Assembly: GCA_002491165.1 (NCBI GenBank)
Contig: DKVK01000031.1
Location: forward strand, 1-32,681
DNA: 32,681 nucleotides
Direction: 5' to 3'
Source of the DNA: Porphyromonadaceae bacterium UBA7180
Lineage (GTDB): Bacteria > Bacteroidota > Bacteroidia > Bacteroidales > Muribaculaceae
Made by a program: the position numbers and the translations under genes
Shown here: positions 15,865 to 24,557 of the stretch, piece by piece
Numbering within the stretch: position 1 is the stretch's first letter
Layout: every line of letters starts with the position of its first letter
The notes under the pieces: model-generated
Told to the model about the DNA's origin: nothing
The model's database searches: none
Seen by the model: only the letters and a program-made list of their open reading frames with translations

Positions 15865-17817
15865 ATGAAGAACACAACTTATCTGTCACTGCTGGCTGTC
15901 GCCGCTCTCGCGTCGCTGGCTTCCTGCTCCAGCGAAGACATCCCGGACGTTCCTGCCACCGGCGATGTGGAAACTTTCACTATCACAATGCCCTCCGAAC
16001 TCGGCTCGCGTGACTTTGACTCCGGACTGAAGGCCACAAACCTTTACGTGGCCGTCTATCCGCAAGGCTCCACCGATGCCGCCATCATCTCAAACTTCAA
16101 GGACGGCGCCAACCCCACGGCCGTGAAAACACAAGGATTCAACGGCTCTTCGCTGAGCACAACCGTTACTATACCCTTGGTAAAGGATATGGAATACGAC
16201 GTAGTGTTCTGGGCTGAATCCTACACCGACGGCGCCGCTGACGACCCCTATTCCTTCGACTCGGCCTCGCGCAGCATAAAGGTGGATTACTCCAAAATGC
16301 CCCTCGACAGCGAAGAGGCCGATGCCTTCTACGCACAGGTGAGCATCAAATCGGCCGGAACCGTGCACAACGTAACGCTGACGCGGCCCTTCGCGCAAAT
16401 AAACGTAGGCACGGCCGACCTGCAACAGGCGGCGGCAGCCGGAAAGGCTGTCACCAAAGCCGGGCTCACCTTCTCACAGCTGGACAACACCTTCAACCTT
16501 GCCACATCCCAAGCATCCGGATCCGATGAAAATGTGACGTTCCCCGTAACCCCGCTTCCGGCATCGGCCGATTACCCCTTCCCCGTGGCCGGTTACGACT
16601 ATCTGGCCATGGCATACGTCCTGGTCGGGTACGGAACCGGCGACAAGGCTTCGATTTCCGACATAGCGCTGACGCTCAACGACGACACGAAGCCTTTCGC
16701 CAACTATTCCAACATACCGGCACAGCGCAACTTCCGCACCAACATCTACGGCTCGCTGCTGACCAATCCCGAAGTCTTCAACGTAACGATAAACCAGGCC
16801 TTCGAAGGCACTTTCACCACCGAAGTGAAAGCCAAGACCCCCTCCGACCTGGCAAGTGCATTGCAGTCGCCCGCGGCTGCCGTCATCGAAATACCGCAAT
16901 CCATCGACGCTTCCTCCCTTACCAAAGAACAGCTGACCTTCAACGCGCCCAAGACCCTTAAAATGGCCGACGGCGCAGTGCTTACCCTCCCGGCCAACGC
17001 CACCATCGAGGCCAACGCAAGCCTTACGCTCCAGGGCGGCACACTCAAAAACACCACCGGAAGTTCGACCGCTGCTGCCGACGGCTCCCTAAGCCTCATA
17101 AATATCCATAAAGGGAGCCTGAAAATCGACGGTACAACCATCGTCAACAACCCCGACTACCACTACCACGGCAACCAGCGCAACTCCTCCGCCATAACAT
17201 ATTACGGGGAAGTTGACTCCGTGACCATCACCGATGCCAACGTCTCGTCAGGAATGTTCGCCCTCTGCGGCATGAACCGCGGCGCCAACAATGCAGTGGT
17301 GAACATCAAGAACTCCACCTTATCGTCGACATCCTCCGTGCACGACAATGGTGTAAACTGGGCCTATGCAGTGCGTCTCTTCGGCAAGACAGCCGTGCTT
17401 GACAATTGTACCGTCTACGGAATCCAGGGCGCCCTCTCCACCGACAGCGGAGTGCAGTGCACAATCAACGGCGGCAACTACTATACCTATAACACCGAAG
17501 GCCAGACAGACGCCTTCTACGCAGTTTACGCCACGTCCAACTCCACGGTGACCGTCAACGGAGGATACTTCTACTCCCCGAACAAGCGCACCTCTCTCGA
17601 CATTGAAGGCACCAGCTGCCTGGTTTCCGGCAACAACGACGCGAATCTGCCCGACGGCACATTCATCCTCAACACCTGCAACCTCAGCGGCAAGCCTTAC
17701 AACACCACCGGCGCCGGTTCCATCTACCAGCCGGCCACCGGCTATCAGTACGTCACCAACAATCCCGCCATCTCCTATCAGGGACGCGACTATGTGCTGA
17801 GTGTCGTCAAGAAGTAA
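15865..17817 (+). CDS. Fimbrillin-like surface lipoprotein with C-terminal beta-helix
   Basis: The protein has 650 residues. The signal peptide ends in LASC with Cys at 21, followed by SSED. Residues about 30-320 resemble fimbrillin/Mfa-like (DUF6562-type) lipoproteins: FTITMPSELGSRDF, LYVAVYPQG, TVTIPLVKDMEYDVVFWAES, RPFAQINVGT, and a late NIPAQRNFRTNIYGSLLT, which is typical of fimbrial subunits. From about 370 onward the repeating short strands with Asn, Gly, Thr and Val (ANASLTLQGGTLKN, SVTITDANVSSG, AVLDNCTVYG, CTINGGNYYT, TVTVNGGYF) indicate a right-handed parallel beta-helix, as in adhesins and glycan-active proteins. No catalytic residues are evident. I set the start at ATG 15865 (a signal peptide begins there), not the upstream TTG frame. 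It probably acts as an adhesin or fimbrial tip-like protein. Confidence 0.7.
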   Translation: MKNTTYLSLLAVAALASLASCSSEDIPDVPATGDVETFTITMPSELGSRDFDSGLKATNLYVAVYPQGSTDAAIISNFKDGANPTAVKTQGFNGSSLSTTVTIPLVKDMEYDVVFWAESYTDGAADDPYSFDSASRSIKVDYSKMPLDSEEADAFYAQVSIKSAGTVHNVTLTRPFAQINVGTADLQQAAAAGKAVTKAGLTFSQLDNTFNLATSQASGSDENVTFPVTPLPASADYPFPVAGYDYLAMAYVLVGYGTGDKASISDIALTLNDDTKPFANYSNIPAQRNFRTNIYGSLLTNPEVFNVTINQAFEGTFTTEVKAKTPSDLASALQSPAAAVIEIPQSIDASSLTKEQLTFNAPKTLKMADGAVLTLPANATIEANASLTLQGGTLKNTTGSSTAAADGSLSLINIHKGSLKIDGTTIVNNPDYHYHGNQRNSSAITYYGEVDSVTITDANVSSGMFALCGMNRGANNAVVNIKNSTLSSTSSVHDNGVNWAYAVRLFGKTAVLDNCTVYGIQGALSTDSGVQCTINGGNYYTYNTEGQTDAFYAVYATSNSTVTVNGGYFYSPNKRTSLDIEGTSCLVSGNNDANLPDGTFILNTCNLSGKPYNTTGAGSIYQPATGYQYVTNNPAISYQGRDYVLSVVKK

Positions 17818-17883
17818 AAGTCCATCGGCATACGTAACCCAAGTTACCGGTTTACTTTACTTATAAAAACAAATAAAACACGG

Positions 17884-17915
17884 AAGCCGGCGCCACCACA
17901 GCGTCGGCTTTTCTC
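17884..17915 (+). terminator. Rho-independent terminator after the fimbrillin-like gene
   Basis: AAGCCGGCGC (17884-17893), a 7-base loop, then GCGTCGGCTT (17901-17910) forms a 10-bp stem with one G-U pair. TTCTC follows. It isolates the lipoprotein locus from the dcw cluster. Confidence 0.75.
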
Positions 17916-17940
17916 ATGTACCCGCCTCCTCTCCATACAG

Positions 17941-17985
17941 GCGCCTTATCGGACTTATTCGGCTTATTAGGCCCATCGGCCCGCA
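17941..17985. repeat. Degenerate 9-bp tandem repeat array
   Basis: Five consecutive 9-base units: GCGCCTTAT, CGGACTTAT, TCGGCTTAT, TAGGCCCAT, CGGCCCGCA. Allowing for a shift of phase these use the same words (GGC, CTTAT, TAGGCC) as the array at 11788-11896 and therefore probably belong to one repeat family. Confidence 0.75.
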
Positions 17986-18110
17986 GCCTCTCCCGGTTAA
18001 TCCCCTTTTGCACGATTATTTCCGCTCTCTCGGGGATGGTTGTAGATAAGTTTTTTCTCATTTTAGCAATTTTTTTGGGTTTATTTATCGATTATCATGT
18101 AGAAATGTGC

Positions 18111-18118
18111 TAACTTTA
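18111..18118 (+). promoter_or_regulatory. Partial -7 box, candidate promoter of the dcw cluster
   Basis: TAACTTTA matches TAnnTTTG except for the last base. No TTTG lies 19-21 bp upstream; the nearest (18074-18077) is 33 bp away. It is offered only because nothing better lies between the preceding terminator and rsmH. Confidence 0.25.
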
Positions 18119-18255
18119 CAGCCTCAAATTTCAGCAGCCCGTAATTTCCACCGTTCCGCGTGCCGGAATCTGTGGCCTTAACGGGCCATTGATACGTATA
18201 AGTATCTCCTGAAGCCCTTTAGGCACGGCAGATACACAACAACCATGATTTGAAG

Positions 18256-19179
18256 ATGAGCGAGGAAGTATATCATGTGCCGGCATTGCTGCCGGAATGT
18301 CTCGAAGGGCTGAACCTGCGGCCCGGCGGAGTCTACGTTGACGCCACTTTCGGCGGCGGCGGCCATTCGCGCGCCATCCTGAAGCAACTCGACGACACCG
18401 CCCGTCTGCTCGGATTCGACCAGGACCTCGACGCCCGCGCAAACGTCCCCGACGACCCGCGCTTCATCTTCATACACTCCAACTTCCGGTACCTCCGCAA
18501 CCAGTTGCGCTTCGAGGGAGCCCTCCCCGCGGACGGCATCCTGGCCGACCTCGGGGTCTCCTTCCACCACTTCGACAGCGCCGAACGCGGATTCTCGTTC
18601 CGCGCCGACGCGCCGCTCGACATGCGCATGAACCGCAACGCCTCCCGAACAGCCGCCGACATAGTGAACACATACGACGCCGGGCAGCTGTGGCTCATGC
18701 TCCGCAACTTCGGCGACCTTAAGAACCCGCGCCCCGTGGTTGCCGCCATAGAGCGTGCCCGTGCCGACGGCCCGCTGCTGACCACCGGAGCGCTCGCCGA
18801 CGCCGTGCGCCCCACGCTCAACCCGCGGCGCGAGAAGAAGGAACTCGCACAGGTGTTCCAGGCCCTCCGCATAGAAGTGAACGGCGAAATGGACGCCCTG
18901 CGACTGTTCCTGGAGCAGACCGCCTCAGTGCTGCGCCCCGGCGGACGGCTGTGCATCATCACCTACCACTCGCTGGAAGACCGTATGGTCAAGAACTTCA
19001 TGCGCACCGGCAACGTCGCCGGCGAGGCGCAGAAAGACTTCTTCGGGGTGACGCGCTCACCCTGGCGCATGATTACACGACAGCCGATAGAACCCTCCGA
19101 AGAGGAAGTGGAACGCAATCCCCGCTCGCGAAGTGCCAAACTACGCATCGCCGAGCTGATAGATAAACCGGGTCAATAA
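18256..19179 (+). CDS. rsmH: 16S rRNA (cytosine-1402-N4)-methyltransferase RsmH (MraW)
   Basis: The protein has 307 residues, the usual family length. It methylates N4 of C1402 in 16S rRNA using SAM. It has the N-terminal HVPALLPECL motif and the SAM-binding VDATFGGGGHS (28-38). Further landmarks are DGILADLGVSFHHFD, the helical insert (RERADG-like region), a PGGRLCIITYHSLEDR segment and NPRSRSAKLRIAE at the C-terminus. Start is ATG 18256; an in-frame TTG six bases upstream has no support. It is the first gene of the dcw cluster in this genome, where mraZ would normally precede it. Confidence 0.95.
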   Translation: MSEEVYHVPALLPECLEGLNLRPGGVYVDATFGGGGHSRAILKQLDDTARLLGFDQDLDARANVPDDPRFIFIHSNFRYLRNQLRFEGALPADGILADLGVSFHHFDSAERGFSFRADAPLDMRMNRNASRTAADIVNTYDAGQLWLMLRNFGDLKNPRPVVAAIERARADGPLLTTGALADAVRPTLNPRREKKELAQVFQALRIEVNGEMDALRLFLEQTASVLRPGGRLCIITYHSLEDRMVKNFMRTGNVAGEAQKDFFGVTRSPWRMITRQPIEPSEEEVERNPRSRSAKLRIAELIDKPGQ

Positions 19180-19214
19180 CCTCAATAATACTCCACACCA
19201 CACCTGACATTATA

Positions 19215-19652
19215 ATGGCAACCGAAAAAGAAACCAAAAAGCAAAAGACGAAAGAAACGATACGCCGGGAGCTGAAAGCGCGCTACCAGAACCTGCGCGG
19301 CGGCTGCGGCGTCTCCATCGAGTTCTTCCGCCGCCACGGATGGCTGCTGTCCATTTTGCTGGTAGTGGTGCTGTCGCTGATGGGTCTGCGCTACAAGACC
19401 CAGACACGCATGGTGGAGATAAAGCGCCTCAACCAGCAGCTGGAACGCGCCCAAAGCGAGAAACTTTTCGAGAAAAAACAGTACATGACCCTCATACGGC
19501 AGACCAAGATGAACGAGCTCGTCAGGGCCAACCGCCTCAACCTCATACACCAGGAACAGCCACCCTACGAGATAGACGGCTATGGAACAGTGTCTGCCCC
19601 GGACAGCATCAGCAATTCCACCAAAACAGATTCCAATGAAACAAAAGAATAA
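19215..19652 (+). CDS. ftsL: FtsL-like cell-division protein
   Basis: The protein has 145 residues and bitopic topology: a very basic cytoplasmic N-terminus (Lys/Arg-rich, 1-42), one membrane span at about 43-60 (WLLSILLVVVLSLMGL), then a periplasmic heptad-like helix (about 64-100) rich in Q, E and L. This layout, and its place between rsmH and ftsI, identify the Bacteroidetes FtsL-like subunit, which pairs with FtsB and FtsQ to activate FtsWI. Sequence identity with proteobacterial FtsL is negligible, so the call rests on topology and context. The tail is Ser/Thr/Asn-rich and overlaps the start of ftsI by 17 bp. Confidence 0.8.
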   Translation: MATEKETKKQKTKETIRRELKARYQNLRGGCGVSIEFFRRHGWLLSILLVVVLSLMGLRYKTQTRMVEIKRLNQQLERAQSEKLFEKKQYMTLIRQTKMNELVRANRLNLIHQEQPPYEIDGYGTVSAPDSISNSTKTDSNETKE

Positions 19653-21753
19653 ACAGCATATCCTGGCCCGCTACGGATTGATAATCGGTCTCATCATCGC
19701 CATCTCAATGGTGGTGACGGCCAAACTCTTCTACACCACGGTAATCGACGCCGCGGAGTGGAACGCCGCCGCCAAAGGGGAAATGGCAAAAACCGACCCC
19801 ATTTATCCCGAACGCGGAAATATCCTCTCCGACAACGGCAACATCCTGGCCTGCAACATCCTGGCCTACGACGTGAAGTTCGATATGGCCCACGAGGTCT
19901 TCGTCAAGAAAAAGGTTAAAATCAAGTCGAAGAGCTGGGACTCGCTGGCCGATTCGCTGGACCGATACTATCCCATGGTGGAAGGTTTAGAGAAACTCAG
20001 CGCCGAGAAGCGCAAAGAGAAGTCGTGGCGCACGCGCCTGGCGCGACTGCGGGCCAACAAGGTGGAGAAGCGCAACCGCGCCGTCTATCTGGTGAAGGCC
20101 GGAACGCTCGACGACTTCGAGCGCCTCAAGACCTTTCCCGTCTTCAAGCAGTTCGCCAAACGCAATGGATACTACAACCCGCTCTATTACACCGAAAACC
20201 ACGTGCGCGTCTACCCCTTCGGCAAGATGGCCGAGCTCAGTATCGGACGCGTCAACCACGACAAGAAGGGACAGAAGCACGGCTATTCCGGGCTTGAAAA
20301 CGACCTCGACTCACTGCTCTACGGCAAGATAGGAAAATCCAAGAAAGTGCCTCTTACCACCGGCATGACGAGCTGGCCCATAGAAGCGCCGGTGCGCGGC
20401 TACGACGTGCACACCACCATCAGCATCGACATGCAGGACATGCTCGAAGAGGAGCTCAAGAAAGCCTGCGTCGGCGCCAACGCCATCTGGGGGACAGCCA
20501 TCATCATGGAGACCAGGACCGGAGACATAAAGGCTATCTCCAACCTCGAGAAACTCAAAGACGGCAGCTACGGCGAAGCCCTGAACCGCGCTGTCCTGGC
20601 CTACGAACCCGGCTCCGTCATGAAACCCATCTCCATGATGATAGCCTTCGAGGACGGTCTTGTAAGCAGCGTCAACGACGCCGTGGACACAAGCCCCTTC
20701 CAGGGCACCACCGACCGTCACGCACCCACGGTCAAGACCATGAAACAGGTCATAGAGATGTCGTCTAACACCGGCATCGCACGCGTCATCTTCCGCGGAT
20801 ACAAGGACAACCCCGAGGCATGGCACAAACGTCTGGAGGAGATAGGCTTCTTCGAGCGTTTCCACACCGGCATACACCAGGAGCGCGTACCATTCGTCCC
20901 CGAGCTGGGACCTGAACGCAACGGGGTGAAGCAGACCATGACGGCGCGCCTCCTGTCCCTGGCCCGCCAGACCTACGGCTACAACACCATGATACCGCCC
21001 CTCTACACCCTGGCCTACTACAACGCCATAGCCAACGGCGGCGAACTGGTGCACCCGCGCCTCATCCAGGGACTGCGCGACGAGCAGGGGCACTACACCC
21101 CCCGTCCCGCCAGGCGCAAGCGCATCTGCTCCGAAGAGACGGCACGCAAGGTGCGCGAATGTATCCGCGAAGTGGTGCTCAGCAAGCACGGCACCGGCCA
21201 CATGCTGGAAGACGACCGTGTGGCCATAGCCGGGAAGACCGGCACGGCCTACCCCATCTCGCACGGCGCCTACGACCTCTCGTTCCGCCGCTTCGCCTTC
21301 GCCGGTTTCTTCCCCTACGACAACCCCAAATACACCATGATGGTGCTCATCCTGGCGCCGGCGGGCAACTCCGCGGCGCGGACCTCCGGAATGGTGCTCA
21401 AGAATATGGCGCTCCGCCTCTACTCGCGCGGCAAGCTTGACAACGTATCCACCTTCACCGCCGAGCGTTCCGACAGCAAACCGGTGTTGGTTGCCTCGGA
21501 AAGCGCCAACTACGGCCAGCTGCGTTCCTCGCTCGAAATGGGCGCCGTCAGCCGGTTCCGCCGCGGAAATCCCGTGAAGCCGGGCTGCGTCCCCGACCTG
21601 CGTGGATATGACCCCAAGACAGCCGTCGCCACACTCGAGAAACTCGGCCTAAACGTCAAGCTCTCCGGAGCCGGCTATGTGGCGGAACAGTCCGTCCCCC
21701 CCGGCACGCCTGTCGCAAGGGGCGCCTCCGTTATACTGAAACTCAAAATTTAA
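19636..21753 (+). CDS. ftsI: Division transpeptidase FtsI (class B PBP, PBP3-like) with PASTA domain
   Basis: The protein has 705 residues. It cross-links septal peptidoglycan. It has a basic N-terminus, one membrane span (about 12-32), then a pedestal domain starting with the PERGNIL motif and containing a Lys/Arg-rich stretch typical of Bacteroidetes. The transpeptidase domain has all three motifs: SVMK (S327, K330), SSN (376-378) and KTG (534-536). A single C-terminal PASTA domain covers roughly the last 65 residues (VPDLRGYDPKTAVATL...). The start ATG at 19636 was chosen because the family begins with a short basic segment and a span; the longer frame only overlaps ftsL out of frame. It works with FtsW, encoded four genes further on. 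Confidence 0.93.
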   Translation: MKQKNKQHILARYGLIIGLIIAISMVVTAKLFYTTVIDAAEWNAAAKGEMAKTDPIYPERGNILSDNGNILACNILAYDVKFDMAHEVFVKKKVKIKSKSWDSLADSLDRYYPMVEGLEKLSAEKRKEKSWRTRLARLRANKVEKRNRAVYLVKAGTLDDFERLKTFPVFKQFAKRNGYYNPLYYTENHVRVYPFGKMAELSIGRVNHDKKGQKHGYSGLENDLDSLLYGKIGKSKKVPLTTGMTSWPIEAPVRGYDVHTTISIDMQDMLEEELKKACVGANAIWGTAIIMETRTGDIKAISNLEKLKDGSYGEALNRAVLAYEPGSVMKPISMMIAFEDGLVSSVNDAVDTSPFQGTTDRHAPTVKTMKQVIEMSSNTGIARVIFRGYKDNPEAWHKRLEEIGFFERFHTGIHQERVPFVPELGPERNGVKQTMTARLLSLARQTYGYNTMIPPLYTLAYYNAIANGGELVHPRLIQGLRDEQGHYTPRPARRKRICSEETARKVRECIREVVLSKHGTGHMLEDDRVAIAGKTGTAYPISHGAYDLSFRRFAFAGFFPYDNPKYTMMVLILAPAGNSAARTSGMVLKNMALRLYSRGKLDNVSTFTAERSDSKPVLVASESANYGQLRSSLEMGAVSRFRRGNPVKPGCVPDLRGYDPKTAVATLEKLGLNVKLSGAGYVAEQSVPPGTPVARGASVILKLKI

Positions 21754-21756
21754 ATT

Positions 21757-23217
21757 ATGATAATCAAACTTTCACAACTCCTCAAGGAGATAAAGCCGCT
21801 CGAGGTAATCGGCGACACCGACAAGAACATCACCAGCCTTGAAAGCGACTCGCGCAAGGTGGAAAAGGGTGGCATGTTCGTGGCGGTGCGCGGCACCACC
21901 ACCGACGGCCATAAATATATCCCCGTCGTGGCCAGCAACCACGTCGGGGCCATTGTCTGCGAGGACCTCCCCTCCTCCATAGAGAAAGGCATCACCTACA
22001 TCCGCGTCGCCGACTCGGCCGACGCCCTGGGCCACCTGGCCTCCGCATGGTACGGGCACCCTTCGGATCAACTCAAGCTCGTGGGCGTCACCGGCACCAA
22101 CGGCAAGACAACCACAGCCACGCTGCTATACGAGATGGCCAAGTTCGAGGGATGCCGCGCCGGCCTCCTATCCACAGTCTGCAACTACGTGCTGGACCGC
22201 GCCATCCCCACCACCCACACCACCCCCGACCCGCTGACGCTCAACGCCCTGCTGGCCGAGATGGTTGACGCCGGATGCGAATACGCCTTCATGGAGGTAT
22301 CGTCCCATGCCGCCGAGCAGCACCGCATCTCCGGCCTCCGCTTCGCCGGAGGCGTATTCTCAAACCTGACGCGCGACCACCTGGACTACCACCTCACGGT
22401 GGAAAACTACATGAACGCGAAGAAGAAATTCTTCGACATGCTGCCCGAGGACGCTTTCGCGCTCATAAACACCGACGACAGCCACGGCCGCTATATGGTG
22501 CAGAACACCCGCGCTCGCGTGTACACATATTCACTGCGCGGCGACGCCGACTTCCGCTGCCGCGTGCTGGAGTCGCGACTCGACGGCACACTGCTCTCCC
22601 TCAACGGCCACGAAGTGGAGGTGGCCTTCACCGGCCGCTTCAACGCCTATAACCTCACCGCCGTCTACGGCGCCGCCATCCTCAGCGGCTTCAACCCCGA
22701 GGAAGTGCTCGTCAACATGAGCCGCCTCGTCCCGGTGGCCGGACGTTTCCAGACCATACACTGCCCCAACGGCGTGACCGCCATAGTGGACTACGCCCAC
22801 ACCCCAGATGCGCTCATCAACGTGCTCGACACCATCCGCGGCATAGTGGGTGAGGAGGGAACCGTCATAACCGTTACAGGCGCCGGCGGCAACCGCGACC
22901 ACGGCAAGCGCCCGCAGATGGCGCAGGCCGCCGCCGAACGCTCCGAACGCCTCGTCCTCACCTCCGACAATCCCCGCTTCGAGGACCCCGCCGCCATCAT
23001 CGAAGACATGAAGGCCGGCCTCGACCCCTACCAACTGGAACGCACCGAGGTGATAGCGGACCGCCGCGAGGCCATACGCCACGCTCTCCGCTCCGGAAAG
23101 CCCGGCGACGTGGTGCTCATAGCCGGCAAGGGACACGAGACATACCAGGAAGTGGAAGGTGTGCGTCACCACTTCGACGACCGCGAAGAGGTGCGCGACA
23201 CTTTCAAAGAACAGTAA
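21757..23217 (+). CDS. murE: UDP-MurNAc-tripeptide synthetase MurE
   Basis: The protein has 486 residues. It adds the third amino acid to UDP-MurNAc-L-Ala-D-Glu in the cytoplasm using ATP. Motifs: N-terminal SDSRKVEKGGMFVA, P-loop GTNGKTTT (113-120), THTTPDPL and the SSHA helix, YAHTPDAL, and DNPR (404-407) followed by FEDP. The DNPR motif is the recognised signature for meso-diaminopimelate, so this peptidoglycan should be of the DAP type, as in other Bacteroidetes. It starts 4 bp after the ftsI stop codon. Confidence 0.95.
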   Translation: MIIKLSQLLKEIKPLEVIGDTDKNITSLESDSRKVEKGGMFVAVRGTTTDGHKYIPVVASNHVGAIVCEDLPSSIEKGITYIRVADSADALGHLASAWYGHPSDQLKLVGVTGTNGKTTTATLLYEMAKFEGCRAGLLSTVCNYVLDRAIPTTHTTPDPLTLNALLAEMVDAGCEYAFMEVSSHAAEQHRISGLRFAGGVFSNLTRDHLDYHLTVENYMNAKKKFFDMLPEDAFALINTDDSHGRYMVQNTRARVYTYSLRGDADFRCRVLESRLDGTLLSLNGHEVEVAFTGRFNAYNLTAVYGAAILSGFNPEEVLVNMSRLVPVAGRFQTIHCPNGVTAIVDYAHTPDALINVLDTIRGIVGEEGTVITVTGAGGNRDHGKRPQMAQAAAERSERLVLTSDNPRFEDPAAIIEDMKAGLDPYQLERTEVIADRREAIRHALRSGKPGDVVLIAGKGHETYQEVEGVRHHFDDREEVRDTFKEQ

Positions 23218-23238
23218 CCGTACCAAAGACCGCACCTC

Positions 23239-24507
23239 ATGCTTTACTCACTTTTCAGATACTTGGAGGACTTCAACTTCCCGGGCCACCGGCTGATGGA
23301 CTACATCACGTTCCGCGCGGGCATTAGCTTCGCGCTCGCGCTCCTGCTGGGACTCACGCTGGGCAACGTCATCATCCGCAAGCTGCAGAAGATGCAGATC
23401 GGCGAGGTGGTGCGCAACCTCGGGCTTGAAGGACAGATGCAGAAGAAAGGCACCCCCACCATGGGTGGCGTCATCATCATTATGGCCATCCTGGTGCCCT
23501 GCCTGCTGCTCGGAAACCTCGGAAACATCTACATGATACTGATGCTGGTGGCCACAGTGTGGATGGGAGCAATCGGCTTCCTCGACGACTACCGCAAGCT
23601 CAAATACCACAACAAGGACGGCCTCAAAGGGAAATACAAGATAACGGGCCAGGTGGGCCTCGGCCTGCTCGTGGGAATCACCATGTGGCTCTCCCCCGCC
23701 ATCGTGATGCGTGAAAACACCGAGGTAATGAACGAGACCACCCACGAGGTGGAAGTGGTCATGGGAAGCAATGACATCAAGTCGCCGCAGACCACCATCC
23801 CCTTCGTCAAGAACAACAACTTCAACTATGAATGGCTGACGTCGTGGGTCGACAACCCCGATGCGGCAAATACGCTCGGGTGGCTCGTGTTCGTGTTTGT
23901 GGTAATCCTGGTGGTTACGGCCGTGAGCAACGGCGCCAACCTCACCGACGGCCTCGACGGACTCTGCGCGGGGACGTCCGCGGTGATAGGCCTGGCGCTG
24001 GCCATCATGGGCTATCTGGGCGGCAACATCATCTATTCGGGATACCTCAACATAATGTATATCCCCGGCAGCGAGGAGCTCGTGGTATATGCCGGGGCCT
24101 TCATCGGCGCACTGGTGGGATTCCTGTGGTACAACGCCTACCCGGCGCAGGTATTCATGGGCGACACCGGCTCGCTGACGCTCGGCGGTATCCTGGCGGT
24201 CTTCGCCATCCTCATACGCAAGGAGCTCCTCATACCCCTGCTGTGCCTCACCTTCTTCCTCGAAGACCTCTCGGTACTCATGCAGGTGGTTTACTTCAAG
24301 GTTACGAAACGGCGCTATGGCGAAGGGCGGCGCATCTTCAAGATGACACCGCTGCACCACCACTTCCAGAAGGAGGCGGAACCCGGCGCGGCCGTGCTCT
24401 GGCCTTATCCCAAGCACGCCATCCCCGAGCCTAAAATCGTAATCCGTTTCTGGATCGTGGGCATCCTGCTGGCGGCCCTCACCTTCGTGACACTTAAAAT
24501 CAGATAA
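23239..24507 (+). CDS. mraY: Phospho-MurNAc-pentapeptide transferase MraY
   Basis: The protein has 422 residues and about ten membrane spans. It transfers phospho-MurNAc-pentapeptide to undecaprenyl phosphate to make lipid I. Conserved motifs are KKGTPTMGG near 70-80, GFLDDYRK with D116-D117, LTDGLDGL with D237 and D240, and PLHHHFQKE with H373-H375. It is about 60 residues longer than E. coli MraY. The extra part is a polar insert between about 160 and 205 (ENTEVMNETTHEVEVVMGS onward), which is usual in Bacteroidetes MraY. Confidence 0.95.
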   Translation: MLYSLFRYLEDFNFPGHRLMDYITFRAGISFALALLLGLTLGNVIIRKLQKMQIGEVVRNLGLEGQMQKKGTPTMGGVIIIMAILVPCLLLGNLGNIYMILMLVATVWMGAIGFLDDYRKLKYHNKDGLKGKYKITGQVGLGLLVGITMWLSPAIVMRENTEVMNETTHEVEVVMGSNDIKSPQTTIPFVKNNNFNYEWLTSWVDNPDAANTLGWLVFVFVVILVVTAVSNGANLTDGLDGLCAGTSAVIGLALAIMGYLGGNIIYSGYLNIMYIPGSEELVVYAGAFIGALVGFLWYNAYPAQVFMGDTGSLTLGGILAVFAILIRKELLIPLLCLTFFLEDLSVLMQVVYFKVTKRRYGEGRRIFKMTPLHHHFQKEAEPGAAVLWPYPKHAIPEPKIVIRFWIVGILLAALTFVTLKIR

Positions 24508-24557
24508 CACCTCAAGCGCCCCCGGGCGCCACGACATAACAACTTTTTTACGACATA

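Larger units (their letters stand above)
17916..18255. other. Gene-free spacer upstream of the dcw cluster
   Basis: The spacer holds the 9-bp repeat array at 17941-17985, then AT-rich DNA. I find no open frame that looks like mraZ, which usually heads this cluster. A partial -7 box (TAACTTTA, 18111-18118) is the best promoter candidate. The last 130 bases would form the leader of rsmH. Confidence 0.5.

Noticed and set aside
22531..23235. Long His/Val-rich open frames on the minus strand of GC-rich genes (also opposite mraY, murD and ftsA)
   Set aside because: They mirror the third-position GC bias of well-identified genes on the other strand and lack any domain.
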